From CAYYWP01 sp050176585 (GTDB lineage Bacteria > Desulfobacterota > Binatia > HRBIN30 > CADEER01), in NCBI GenBank assembly GCA_050176585.1, contig JBFXHX010000002.1, forward strand, positions 1 to 64,000: a stretch of DNA of 64,000 bases, written 5' to 3'. The translations under genes and the position numbers were made by a program. The notes beneath the pieces were generated by a model. That model made no database searches. It saw only the letters and a program-made list of their open reading frames with translations, and had not been told where the DNA came from. This document shows, in pieces, positions 36,103 through 44,107 of the stretch; the stretch's first letter is position 1, and the number at the start of each line of letters is the position of its first letter.

Positions 36103-36569
36103 TAGCGCCCCTCCCTCGCCAGCGCCGCCGCGTGCTGCACGGCATCGACGATCTGCTGATACCCGGTACACCGGCAGATGTTCCCCTCGATGGCGAAGCG
36201 GATCGCCTCTTCGCTGGGATTCGCGTCGTCCTGGAGCAGCTGCGCCGCCGTCATGATCATGCCCGGCGTGCAGTAGCCGCACTGCAGGCCGTGCTTCTCC
36301 CAGAACCCGGTCTGCAACGGATGCAAGTTCTCGCCGGCGAGCCCTTCGATCGTGGTCACCGCACAGCCGTCCGCCTGCACTGCGAACATCGTGCAGCTCT
36401 TCACGGCACGCCCGTCGACGTGGACCGTGCACGCACCGCACACCGTCGTTTCGCAGCCGATGTGCGTACCGGTCAGCATGAGCTCTTCGCGCAACCAGTG
36501 GACCAGCAGCATGCGCGGCGGCACGTCGGCTTCCTGGCGTTCACCGTTTACCGTCACCGTGATTTTCAC
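36102..36569 (-). CDS. Molybdenum hydroxylase 2Fe-2S (small) subunit, CoxS-like
   Basis: The product is 155 residues from the GTG at 36569, preceded by GGGGAG; an ATG at 36608 would add 13 unconserved residues. The N-terminal cluster is GCETTVCGACTVHVDG with the fourth cysteine in VKSCTM; the second is LQCGYCTPGM and NICRCTGYQ. The linker between the domains has normal length, unlike the small subunit at 6032. It is the first gene of a compact minus-strand operon: small, large, medium, triple RidA. Confidence 0.93.
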   Translation of the reverse strand: MKITVTVNGERQEADVPPRMLLVHWLREELMLTGTHIGCETTVCGACTVHVDGRAVKSCTMFAVQADGCAVTTIEGLAGENLHPLQTGFWEKHGLQCGYCTPGMIMTAAQLLQDDANPSEEAIRFAIEGNICRCTGYQQIVDAVQHAAALAREGR

Positions 36570-37103
36570 TTCACTCCCCCTTCGTTGCTCGTGCCCTCGC
36601 ACGGACACCCCTGCCGTGGAGCCGCCGAACGACGCAGCCCGGTCCGATCTTCGGTTGAAAAATGATCACGTCCTGTCCGCTCTCTCTCGCACCCGAAGCT
36701 GTCCGATGTCTAGAGTCCAGCGCTGCGAACGCGTGAGAGCCAACGGCCGCCACGGCGCATCAATCACATAAGCGCCACCCACGCGCGAGCCGCGGCGCAT
36801 CATTTCACCGCCCAGATCATTCGCTGTGCTCGTGCGGCGCGCTAGTCGCCGGCGCGGTCCTGGTCACTGTGCGGGATCGGGTCACCGCATCGGCCGCGGC
36901 ATTTCGAACGTAGTCGCCGCCCCGTGGCGGCCCGGCGCGCCAGCGCGCCTCTTCCTCGAGGTCCATCGCTTCAAAGCACTGCACCGGCGTACTCCGCGCA
37001 GCGCTCCGCGGCGCCCCGGGGGCGCAGGTCTCGGAGCTACACGAGGCCAATGTTGCGCGCGCGCGCCCGGCCGGGCGGCGCGCTGGCGCCGCCCGCATGT
37101 GCC
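36570..37103. other. Intergenic region upstream of the minus-strand hydroxylase operon
   Basis: Both flanking genes read leftward, so these 534 bases should hold the end of the arginine-deiminase-like transcript and the promoter of the hydroxylase operon. A GC hairpin (GCGCGCGCCCGG/CCGGGCGGCGCGC, imperfect) at about 37057-37083 could terminate the former. I see no convincing -35/-10 pair and no conserved open frame. Confidence 0.45.
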
Positions 37104-38219
37104 TCATCGCCTGCGCCGCTTGTGCACGTCCGCGAGCGTCGGTCCCGGCTCTCGGTAGATCTGCATGGTGCGGCAGCGGATGCCCCCGCCGGATTTGAGG
37201 ATTTCGGCGCCCGAGACCTCGACCACGTCGACACCGGCTTCCCTCACCTTGCGAATCGTCCGCTCGCATTCGCTGTGCATGATGACCCTGCCCGGCTCGA
37301 GCGGGATCAGGTTGCAGGGAGCGAGTAGTTGACGATGTTCCTCGTGATCCACTTCGATGACCTCGAAGTTGTTGTCGTCGAGCCATTTGCGCGCCCCGAA
37401 GTCGAATGACTCCGACGCGATCAGCACCTTGCCGATGTCGAGCGGTGCGATGTTCATGTCCGGATGCGCGCACGCGCCGGTCTCGGGGTCGAAATACGCC
37501 GTGACGGCCGGCCGCAACACCAAGTTGTGGAACTCCGGCGTGCCGCTGGTGCGCGCGAGCGCGTCGACGAACTGCTTCACGCCGGCTTCCGTGAACGCGC
37601 ACGAGATGGCCGTGACGACGACGTCCTGCGCGATGAACACGCACGCGCCCGGCTCACACGCGCCTTCCGTGATGGCGGTGAGCACGGGGATGTTGAGCTC
37701 GTTCCATGCCCACTTCGCCATGTACTCGGTCACGCCGATCGAGGTCGGAACGAAGCCCATCTTCGAGATGATCGACCCGCCCCGCCAGATCATGCCCCAG
37801 GCCAGATAGATCTGCGCCATCATGGGCCCGTACGGGCCCATGGGCGGGTCGGGATATTCGAGCCAGTGCACCTCGATGCCGTTCTTCTCCAGCGTCTTGG
37901 CGTATTGCTCGGTCTCCACCTGCAATTTCTTGAGATCGAAATCGGGCAGGTCGGGCGTGCCCCACAGTCCCATCCACCAGTCCAGGTCCTCCGTGAACTG
38001 CGGGTTGTTGTGGTAGCGCACGTATTCCGTCGGATAGTTCAGCGCGACCTCGCGGAGCTTGCCGATCCCGTTGCACCCGAAGGGCCGGCCGGCCACCTTC
38101 TCCGCCGTGAAAGTCACGTAATCCGACTGGTGCATGTCGCGGATGACCTCCCAGGCGCGTTTACCCTTCTGGTACAGCGGCAGGTCCTTCAGCGTCGCCT
38201 TGGTCCAGCGTTCGTCCAT
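37104..38219 (-). CDS. Amidinotransferase/arginine-deiminase-fold protein
   Basis: The product is 371 residues that look like the pentein fold of glycine amidinotransferase, dimethylargininase and arginine deiminase. The nucleophile region reads SGGGIRCRTMQIY (Cys349; family GGGxHCxT), and a histidine lies in ACAHPDMNIAPLD (His252). The usual substrate-guanidinium motif EGGD is replaced by ITEGACEPGACVFI, which is unusual and suggests a different amidine or imine substrate. Length is like amidinotransferases. It is a lone minus-strand gene with two operator-like dyads upstream (38388-38401, 38456-38469). A role in C-N cleavage or amidino transfer would fit the island. The fold call is reasonably sure; activity is open. 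Confidence 0.8.
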   Translation of the reverse strand: MDERWTKATLKDLPLYQKGKRAWEVIRDMHQSDYVTFTAEKVAGRPFGCNGIGKLREVALNYPTEYVRYHNNPQFTEDLDWWMGLWGTPDLPDFDLKKLQVETEQYAKTLEKNGIEVHWLEYPDPPMGPYGPMMAQIYLAWGMIWRGGSIISKMGFVPTSIGVTEYMAKWAWNELNIPVLTAITEGACEPGACVFIAQDVVVTAISCAFTEAGVKQFVDALARTSGTPEFHNLVLRPAVTAYFDPETGACAHPDMNIAPLDIGKVLIASESFDFGARKWLDDNNFEVIEVDHEEHRQLLAPCNLIPLEPGRVIMHSECERTIRKVREAGVDVVEVSGAEILKSGGGIRCRTMQIYREPGPTLADVHKRRRR

Positions 38220-38387
38220 CGGAACCTCCTTTCCCGAAGGATGCTAGGGCCGGGTATGTTCAGCGAGACGCGGCGGCCGTACGCGGGCCCCATCGCGACG
38301 CCGAGCGCTACATCAGCAGGGCTTGAAGAGATCGTCGGCGCTTGCCGGGACGCCCTGCCGAGCAGACCAGGGAACATGCGCGTCCCG

Positions 38388-38401
38388 GCTGCACGTGTAG
38401 C
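38388..38401. promoter_or_regulatory. Operator-like dyad, copy 1
   Basis: GCTGCACGTGTAGC is a near-perfect 14-base palindrome (one mismatched pair) centred on CACGTG. The same core recurs at 38456-38469, 68 bases away, in the same promoter region. Repetition of a dyad suggests binding by a dimeric regulator; none is identified. Confidence 0.45.
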
Positions 38402-38455
38402 AAGGGCGGTGCCGTCCGCGGCCGCAGGCGAGCCGGCCCGGCAAGTAACTACCGC

Positions 38456-38469
38456 GCGACACGTGTAGC
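38456..38469. promoter_or_regulatory. Operator-like dyad, copy 2
   Basis: GCGACACGTGTAGC shares eleven contiguous bases, CACGTGTAGCA, with copy 1, and its inner ten bases are ACACGTGT plus flanks in dyad symmetry. A wider imperfect dyad, TACCGCGC...GCGCGGCGGTA, surrounds it. Confidence 0.45.
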
Positions 38470-38588
38470 AGCGCGGCGGTAACACTTATTGCGCGGTACG
38501 CCTTCGCCAAAAAACGGCAGCGCCGCCACGCCGTATCGAGGCGCGCGCCGCTAAGCCAGATTTATAAGTGTGCGAGAGCGCGCGCGCT

Positions 38589-39179
38589 TCAGCGGTACCA
38601 GGTCTCCGACAAAGCCAGGAATGCGGTGCTCTGGACATCGTCGCCGGCGCGATCGCGGATCACCTGACCCGGCGCGGTCCGTCCGCCGATCGACACTTCC
38701 GCCGTATCGGCGCGGTACACGAGCGTCTCCAGCGAGTACGGGATACATGCGACGGCGCCCTTCGCCACCTCGATCTTGAACGGCCGCTCCAGGCCCGACC
38801 AGGTGAGCCGGATTTCGCCGTCATCCGTCGACAGCAGCTCCGTCCAGCTCGAGCGCGTGTCGCCGAGCGAAGCGAAGCGCGCGGGTTTGACGACCGCGGC
38901 GCGCACATCGTGCTGCTGGAATTCCGGCAGCGTCACCATGACGGTGTCGCGCAGCCACGTGCCGAGCGCGGCGCGGTCCGTGTAGCACGCATTGATGCGG
39001 CCGGGGCCGCCGGCGAGCTCCGTCAGGATGAACGCGGCGTGGCCGCTCCCGGCGGGCGAGAAGTCGACGCGGAAAAACGACACTGCGGTCGCGTCCGGCT
39101 GCCCAGGACCTGATTTGAGCACGATGAGCGGATTGTCGCCTGACCAGAGAACTTCGCGGCGGGGTTTGTCGTCTGCCAT
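38589..39179 (-). CDS. Hypothetical protein
   Basis: The product is 196 residues from the ATG at 39179. I do not recognise the family. It has no signal peptide or membrane segment and reads as a mixed alpha/beta soluble protein, with VSFFRVDFSPAGSGHAAFIL, LPEFQQHDVRAAVV and SLETLVYRADTAEVSIGGR. Codon use and composition match the neighbours. It is divergent from the IclR regulator gene, with about 105 bases between the starts, so it may be a target of that regulator. A longer open frame upstream (to 40052) is a shadow of the IclR gene. Confidence 0.72.
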   Translation of the reverse strand: MADDKPRREVLWSGDNPLIVLKSGPGQPDATAVSFFRVDFSPAGSGHAAFILTELAGGPGRINACYTDRAALGTWLRDTVMVTLPEFQQHDVRAAVVKPARFASLGDTRSSWTELLSTDDGEIRLTWSGLERPFKIEVAKGAVACIPYSLETLVYRADTAEVSIGGRTAPGQVIRDRAGDDVQSTAFLALSETWYR

Positions 39180-39241
39180 GGCCGCGGACCCTAGCACAGC
39201 GCGGCGCGCGGAGGGAGATCCGAGATAGTTTTCCAAATAGA

Positions 39242-39255
39242 TGTAATCGACTACA
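39242..39255. promoter_or_regulatory. Operator-like dyad in the IclR divergent promoter
   Basis: TGTAATCGACTACA reads TGTAGTCGATTACA on the other strand: twelve of fourteen positions are symmetric. It lies between the divergent starts at 39179 and 39285, inside an unusually AT-rich stretch. Autoregulation by the IclR protein is inferred. Confidence 0.45.
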
Positions 39256-39259
39256 GTTA

Positions 39260-39289
39260 TTGACAACACTCCCAGAGCGGTCCTATGAC
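39260..39289 (+). promoter_or_regulatory. Possible sigma-70 promoter of the IclR operon
   Basis: TTGACA at 39260-39265 is followed after 18 bases by TATGAC at 39284-39289. The -10 overlaps the ATG at 39285, so if this promoter is used, translation would begin at the next ATG, 39306, from a very short leader. A minus-strand reading TTGTCA also exists for the divergent gene. Confidence 0.35.
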
Positions 39290-40100
39290 GGGCCAGTTTC
39301 CTGACATGAAGAGCTCGGAACAAGCGGTTCTGCTGACCCTGCAGCGCGGCCTGCGCCTTCTCGAGGCCGTGGCGCAGGAGCACACCACGGCGCGCACGCT
39401 CAGTGAGCGGACGGGGGTGAAGCTGGGGACCTGCTACAACCTCTTGCGCACCCTCGGTCGCGAGGGGTACGTGACGCGGCTGCCCGGCGGCCGCTACGAG
39501 CTCGGCAGCCGTCTCGCGTTTTTGCAGGACCGCCTGCGCGACCGGCTCGCGCCCGAGCCCGAGCTGCTGGCGATCATGCATCGTCTGCATAAGCAGGTGA
39601 ACGAGACCACCTACGTCACCGGCTGGTACGGCAACGACATCGTGTTGCAACGCTATCTCGAGAGCGCGCAGTCGCTGCGCGTCGGCGGGCTCGAGATCGG
39701 CTATACCGAGCACACCCATGCGCGCGCATCCGGCAAGGCAATCCTGGCCTTCCTCCCGAAGCCGCGGCAGCGGGCGTACTTCCAAGCTCGCGAGCTGGCG
39801 CCGCTCACCCGCCACACGCGCACCGCGCTCGCCGACATCCTCGCGGACCTCGACGAGACGGCTGCGCGCGGGTACGCGCTGGACCTCGAGGAGTTTGCCG
39901 ACGGCATTTGTTGCATCGCCGCCGCTTTCCTGGACCGCACCGGTTTCCCGGTCGGCTCCTACGCCGTATCGGTACCGGCGATCCGCTTCGATGTCCGCGC
40001 GAACGCGCTCGCCACGGCGCTGCGCGAGGCCGCCACGGAGGCATCGGCGCACTTCGGGTGGACGGGCTCGCCGATACCCAACCGCATGAGGGGGCGATGA
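39285..40100 (+). CDS. IclR-family transcriptional regulator
   Basis: The product is 271 residues: an N-terminal winged helix-turn-helix (about 15-75; LTLQRGLRLLEAVAQ, LSERTGVKLGTCYNLLRTLG, EGYVTRLPGGRYELG) and a C-terminal IclR effector-binding domain (ARASGKAILAFLP, GYALDLEEFADGICCIAAA). Neither start (39285 or 39306) has a strong ribosome-binding site. It is the first gene of a run continuing through E1 alpha/beta, dioxygenase, ligase and amidotransferase, each with tiny gaps or overlaps, so it probably controls that operon in response to an aromatic or amine compound. The effector is unknown. Confidence 0.92.
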   Translation: MTGQFPDMKSSEQAVLLTLQRGLRLLEAVAQEHTTARTLSERTGVKLGTCYNLLRTLGREGYVTRLPGGRYELGSRLAFLQDRLRDRLAPEPELLAIMHRLHKQVNETTYVTGWYGNDIVLQRYLESAQSLRVGGLEIGYTEHTHARASGKAILAFLPKPRQRAYFQARELAPLTRHTRTALADILADLDETAARGYALDLEEFADGICCIAAAFLDRTGFPVGSYAVSVPAIRFDVRANALATALREAATEASAHFGWTGSPIPNRMRGR

Positions 40101-41065
40101 TGACTGCGCACGCGCCGGCGCAAGAGGATGCGCTGCGCTGGTACGAGCAGATGCTGGCGATCCGCGCGTTCGAAGAGCGCGTGTCGGAGCTGTACGCGCT
40201 CGGCGCGTTCAAAGGGACCACGCACCTCTGTCAGGGGCAGGAAGCCGTCGCGGTCGGCGTCGCGCAGGCCGCGGCGCGCGGCGACGTCATGACCTGCACG
40301 TATCGCGGTCACGGCCACTGCCTCGCATGGGGAATGTCCGTCGAGGCGGCGTTCGCAGAGATCCTCGGAAGGGCGACGGGCTGCTGCAAAGGCAAGGGCG
40401 GCTCGATGCATCTGACCGACGTAGCGCGCGGCATCCTCGGCTCGTTCGCGATCGTCGGCGCCGGGCTGCCGGTGGCCGCCGGCGCGGCGTGGGCCGCGCG
40501 CGTCCGGGGCACGTCGGAGGTCGCCTTCACGTTCTTCGGCGATGGCACCGCGAACATCGGCGCCTTCCACGAAACGCTGAACATCGCCGCCATATGGAAG
40601 CTACCGGTGGTGTTCGTCTGCGAGAATAACCTCTGGGGCGAATACACGCCGATCGCCGCCTCGACGCCGGTCACCGATCTCGCCGTGCGCGCGACCGCGT
40701 ATGCCATGGCCGGCGAAATTGTCGACGGCAACGACGTGCTCGCCGTGTACGAGGCCGCCGCGGCGGCCGCCGCCCGCGCCCGCGCCGGCGAAGGGCCCAC
40801 GCTGCTCGAGATGAAGACGTATCGGCAAAAGGGGCACTCGCGCGGAGATCCCGGTACCGGTCGGCCGAAGGAAGAAATCGCCGCCTGGCTCGCCAAGGAT
40901 CCCATTCCGGCCTGGCGCGAACGCCTGATGCAGTGGGGCTTTCTCTCCGAAGAAACCGACGCCGTGCTGTCGAGCCGCGTCGCCGAGTCGACCGCCGAGG
41001 CCTCGGCCGCCGCGCTCGCGGCGCCGTTTCCCGGCGCAGAGGAGGTCGCCACCGATGTCGGGTAG
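40100..41065 (+). CDS. TPP-dependent dehydrogenase E1 component, alpha subunit (acetoin-type look)
   Basis: The product is 321 residues from the ATG at 40100; ATG at 40097 is in frame but too close to the GAGGGGG ribosome-binding site. The TPP motif runs FFGDGTANIGAFHETLN to CENNLWGEY; GKGGSMHLTD marks the active-site loop; HSRGDPGTGRPKEE resembles acetoin or pyruvate dehydrogenase alpha chains. It overlaps the IclR stop by one base and the beta gene by 11 bases. No E2 or E3 accompanies it. It could share the E2 at 7709, or form a free ThDP enzyme that acts on an intermediate of the amine pathway encoded downstream. Confidence 0.92.
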   Translation: MTAHAPAQEDALRWYEQMLAIRAFEERVSELYALGAFKGTTHLCQGQEAVAVGVAQAAARGDVMTCTYRGHGHCLAWGMSVEAAFAEILGRATGCCKGKGGSMHLTDVARGILGSFAIVGAGLPVAAGAAWAARVRGTSEVAFTFFGDGTANIGAFHETLNIAAIWKLPVVFVCENNLWGEYTPIAASTPVTDLAVRATAYAMAGEIVDGNDVLAVYEAAAAAAARARAGEGPTLLEMKTYRQKGHSRGDPGTGRPKEEIAAWLAKDPIPAWRERLMQWGFLSEETDAVLSSRVAESTAEASAAALAAPFPGAEEVATDVG

Positions 41066-42065
41066 AGCCGACCTCACCTACGCGGCCGCCGTGAACGAAG
41101 CGCTCGCCGAAGAGATGCGGCGCGATGAGAGTGTCGTGCTGTTCGGCGAGGACGTCGGCAAGGCGGGTGGCGTGTTCAAGGTCACCAAAGGGCTCACGGA
41201 GGAGTTCGGCGACGCGCGCGTCTGGGACACGCCGATCTCGGAGATGGCCCTGACCGGAATGGCGCTCGGCGCCGCGCTGCGCGGCCTCCGCCCCGTCCTC
41301 GATCTAATGTTCGCCGACTTCGTCAGCGTCGCCTACGACCAGGTGGTGAATCAGATCGCGAAGTTCCGCTACCAGAGCGGCGGACAGGGCGAGCGCCTGC
41401 CGCTGGTGATCCGCGCGACCAGCGGCGCCGGCATCTCCTTCGCCGCGCAGCATTCGCAATCGCCCGACGGGTGGTTTCTGCACACCCCCGGCCTGACCGT
41501 GGTGACGCCGGCGACGCCGCGCGACGCCAAGGGACTGCTGAAATCGGCGATCCGCGATGACGGGCCGGTGCTCTTCTTTGAGCACAAGGCACTCTACTGG
41601 ACAAAAGGACCCAGCGGCGGGGCGGACGAGCTGATTCCGCTTGGCCGAGCGGCGGTGGCGCGGGCGGGACGGGACGTGACCGTGGTAGCGAATGCGCTGA
41701 TGGTCCGCCGCGCGCTCGCGGCCGCGGAAACCCTGGCGGTGCGCGGGATCGAGGTCGAAGTCGTAGACCTGCGCACGGTCGTACCGCTCGATCGCGAGAC
41801 GATCGCGAGCTCGCTGGCGCGCACGGGGCGGCTGATAACGGTCGAAGAATCGCCAGGCGGTGTCGGCTGGTCGGCCGACGTCATCGCCTGGGCGGTGGAA
41901 GAAGGATTGGTGGGCGCGCGCGGCGCGCGCCGCGTGGCGCCACCCTGGAGCCCAATTCCCTTCTCCCCGCCTCTCGAGGAAGCGTGGCTGCCGTCGCCGG
42001 AGGGCGTTGCCGAGGCGGTGACGGCGCTTCTGGACGGCACCGCGCAGCGACGGCAGCAAGTCTGA
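41055..42065 (+). CDS. TPP-dependent dehydrogenase E1 component, beta subunit
   Basis: The product is 336 residues of the E1 beta family: LFGEDVGKAGGVFKVTKGL near residue 29, DTPISEMALTGMALGAAL, QHSQSPDGWFLHTPGLTVV and VVDLRTVVPLDRETI. It overlaps the alpha gene by 11 bases, so the two are co-translated. The sequence departs from the beta chain at 8745 enough to be a separate complex. Twelve bases separate it from the Rieske oxygenase gene, an unusual neighbour for an E1. Confidence 0.93.
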   Translation: MSGRADLTYAAAVNEALAEEMRRDESVVLFGEDVGKAGGVFKVTKGLTEEFGDARVWDTPISEMALTGMALGAALRGLRPVLDLMFADFVSVAYDQVVNQIAKFRYQSGGQGERLPLVIRATSGAGISFAAQHSQSPDGWFLHTPGLTVVTPATPRDAKGLLKSAIRDDGPVLFFEHKALYWTKGPSGGADELIPLGRAAVARAGRDVTVVANALMVRRALAAAETLAVRGIEVEVVDLRTVVPLDRETIASSLARTGRLITVEESPGGVGWSADVIAWAVEEGLVGARGARRVAPPWSPIPFSPPLEEAWLPSPEGVAEAVTALLDGTAQRRQQV

Positions 42066-42077
42066 CGAGGAGCCACG

Positions 42078-43460
42078 ATGGCGCGACAGAGGCAATCCGC
42101 GAACCGGAAGGCGGCTGGCAAGTGGCACGCGCTGGTGGAGCCCACCCGCGTGCACCGCGCAATATACGTGGACCCCGCGATCTTCGAAGAGGAGATGACG
42201 AAGATCTTCGGCGGCACCTGGGTGTACCTGGCGCACGAGAGCGAGGTGCCGCAACCGTACGCGTTCCGCCTCGGCGCGCTCGGCGTGCGGCCGCTGGTGA
42301 TCACGCGCGACGGCGAGGGCCGGCTCCATGCGCTCTTCAATCGCTGCATGCACCGCGGCGCTACGGTGTGCCGCGCCGAGCGCGGCTCGGCGCGCACGTT
42401 CATGTGCGGGTATCACGGGTGGACCTACGACAGCACCGGAAAGCTCGTAGGCGTGCCCTACCCCAAAGCGTACGGGCCCCGCTTCGATCGCTCGGAGCTC
42501 GCCTTGCGTGAGGTGCCGCGCGTCGAGAGCTATCGCGGGTTCATCTTCGGCACGCTGAACCTCGACGCCCCTTCACTCATCGAGCATCTCGGCGCCGCGC
42601 GGCCGCTGCTCGACCGCTGGATGGATCGCTTCCCCGGGCCGATCCTCGTGCGCAACGGCGCTCACCGGATGGCGTATCGCGGCAATTGGAAGCTGGCCTT
42701 CGACAACGCCGCGGATGCCTACCACCCGCCCGTCTCGCACAGCTCGATCCAGGAGATGACGACCCGCCGATACGGGTTCGGCCGCAGCCTCTCCCACTTC
42801 GCCGGCGATCCGGACGACGGCGCGATGTACGTCCAAGGGCTCGGCAACGGGCACACGTTTCTCGATCAGCGGCCCGCGATGGGCGATTCGCTTTGGGAAC
42901 AGGACCGTCCGATCCCGGGCGGCGAGGCCTTCGTCGCGTCCCTGCGCCGCCAATACGGCGATGCGGAAGCGGCGCGCCTGCTCGAGTTCGCCGTCGGCGG
43001 CGGGATGAACCTGAACATCTTCCCGAACCTGCTGATCATCGGCAACCAGATCCAAGTGATCGAGCCGCTCAGCGTCGATCGCACGCAGCTCACCTGGTAC
43101 GCCACCACGGTCGAGAACGTGCCGGCGGAGATCAACACGCTGCGCATGCGCATGCAGGAGGACTTTCCGAACTTCGGCGAGCCCGACGACCAGGCGAACT
43201 TCGAGGAGTGTCAACGCGGGCTGGCCGTGCCCGAGATCGAGTGGCTGGACCTCAGCCGCCATTCCGAGACGGGCCGAGAGCGCGTCGACGATCGCGGGGT
43301 GGTCACCGGCCCGGTGACGGACGAGATCACGCTCCGGTCGTATCTGCAGGAGTGGAGACGGCTGATGGCCGCCGAGGTGAGTCTCGCCACCGGCCCGAAT
43401 GCGACGGCGTCCGCCCGAGCACTGGCCGCGGTGCCGCGACCGGCGCCGGAGGCGAGGTAG
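42078..43460 (+). CDS. Rieske aromatic-ring-hydroxylating dioxygenase, alpha subunit (aniline-dioxygenase-like context)
   Basis: The product is 460 residues. The Rieske 2Fe-2S ligands are Cys90-x-His92 and Cys110-x-x-His113 (RCMHRGATVC, MCGYHGWTY). The mononuclear iron site is in FDNAADAYHPPVSHSS, with His216 and His221; the third ligand, an aspartate, should lie in the region around 350-370. The bridging Asp213 is present. With the beta subunit it would dihydroxylate an aromatic ring or oxidise an amine using O2. The glutamine-synthetase-like and amidotransferase genes downstream match AtdA/TdnA-type aniline systems. No reductase or ferredoxin for it is in the operon; the ferredoxin at 21394 is of another type. 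Confidence 0.92.
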   Translation: MARQRQSANRKAAGKWHALVEPTRVHRAIYVDPAIFEEEMTKIFGGTWVYLAHESEVPQPYAFRLGALGVRPLVITRDGEGRLHALFNRCMHRGATVCRAERGSARTFMCGYHGWTYDSTGKLVGVPYPKAYGPRFDRSELALREVPRVESYRGFIFGTLNLDAPSLIEHLGAARPLLDRWMDRFPGPILVRNGAHRMAYRGNWKLAFDNAADAYHPPVSHSSIQEMTTRRYGFGRSLSHFAGDPDDGAMYVQGLGNGHTFLDQRPAMGDSLWEQDRPIPGGEAFVASLRRQYGDAEAARLLEFAVGGGMNLNIFPNLLIIGNQIQVIEPLSVDRTQLTWYATTVENVPAEINTLRMRMQEDFPNFGEPDDQANFEECQRGLAVPEIEWLDLSRHSETGRERVDDRGVVTGPVTDEITLRSYLQEWRRLMAAEVSLATGPNATASARALAAVPRPAPEAR

Positions 43461-43463
43461 GCG

Positions 43464-44078
43464 ATGTCGACCGCTCCCGCCGACTCGGCGCAGGCCGCAC
43501 CCGAAGAGGGTGTCGCGCAGCGCTCCTGGTACATCGATGACGCGTACTATGCGACGCTGCTCGAGGATGTGGCGGCGTTTGCGCGCGAGGGTACGCCGGT
43601 CGACGCCGCCGTGCGCGCGGCCTGCGAGGCATTGCTCTTCAAGGAAGCGCGTATTCTCGACGACGGGCGTCTGGAGGACTGGCTCGAGTTGTTCACGGAC
43701 GAATGCCTGTACTGGCAACCCTCGACGCCGGGCGGCGGAGATCCGCGTCACGAGGTCTCGTTGACCTTCGACGACCGCCGGCGGCTCCTCGACCGCGTCG
43801 TCCGGCTGCGCACCGGCGTGGCATGGTCCCAGATCCCCGCTTCGCGCACCCGGCGGTTGCTCACCAACGTCGAGGTGTGGGAGGGCCCGTCCGCCGATCA
43901 GGTGCGGGTGCGCTCGAATTTCGTGATCTACGAGTCTCGCGTGGGCGACACCCGTGCCTTCGCGGGATGGTACGGGCACGTCCTTGCGCACACGGCCGCA
44001 GGGTGGCGGATCGCGCGCAAGATGAGCAACCTGATCGACTCCGACAGGGGCCTGGAGAACATCTCTTTCGTGCTGTGA
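43464..44078 (+). CDS. Aromatic-ring-hydroxylating dioxygenase, beta subunit
   Basis: The product is 204 residues with the cone-like SnoaL/NTF2 fold of ring-hydroxylating dioxygenase small subunits: EALLFKEARILDDGRLEDWL and LFTDECLYWQPSTPG near residues 55-90, then HVLAHTAAGWRIARKMSNLID at the C-terminus. It has a structural role in the alpha3beta3 enzyme. The ATG lies three bases after the alpha stop. A tail of about 25 residues before the domain is unconserved. Confidence 0.9.
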   Translation: MSTAPADSAQAAPEEGVAQRSWYIDDAYYATLLEDVAAFAREGTPVDAAVRAACEALLFKEARILDDGRLEDWLELFTDECLYWQPSTPGGGDPRHEVSLTFDDRRRLLDRVVRLRTGVAWSQIPASRTRRLLTNVEVWEGPSADQVRVRSNFVIYESRVGDTRAFAGWYGHVLAHTAAGWRIARKMSNLIDSDRGLENISFVL

Positions 44079-44107
44079 AGGCCCGCCGCGCGCGGGCGGA
44101 GGATTGC

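Larger units (their letters stand above)
38220..38588. other. Promoter-side intergenic region of the arginine-deiminase-like gene
   Basis: These 369 bases lie upstream of the minus-strand gene starting at 38219 and beyond the end of the gene at 38589. They hold two copies of a 14-base dyad with a CACGTG core and no conserved open frame. A GGAGG-like ribosome-binding site lies just before 38219 (AAGGAGGTTCC on the minus strand). Confidence 0.55.

Noticed and set aside
37057..37083. GC hairpin after the arginine-deiminase-like gene as a sure terminator
   Set aside because: Arms are imperfect and the region is generally rich in CG runs; no U-tract follows, so it is mentioned only in the intergenic entry.
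39180..40052. In-frame extension of the hypothetical gene at 38589 over the IclR gene
   Set aside because: The extension is antisense to a well supported IclR gene and shows the usual shadow composition; ATG 39179 has the expected spacing.
43703..44107. Upstream extension of the GS-like ligase through the dioxygenase beta gene
   Set aside because: It lies over the beta subunit in a different frame; ATG 44108 is preceded by GGAGGA and begins conserved sequence soon after.
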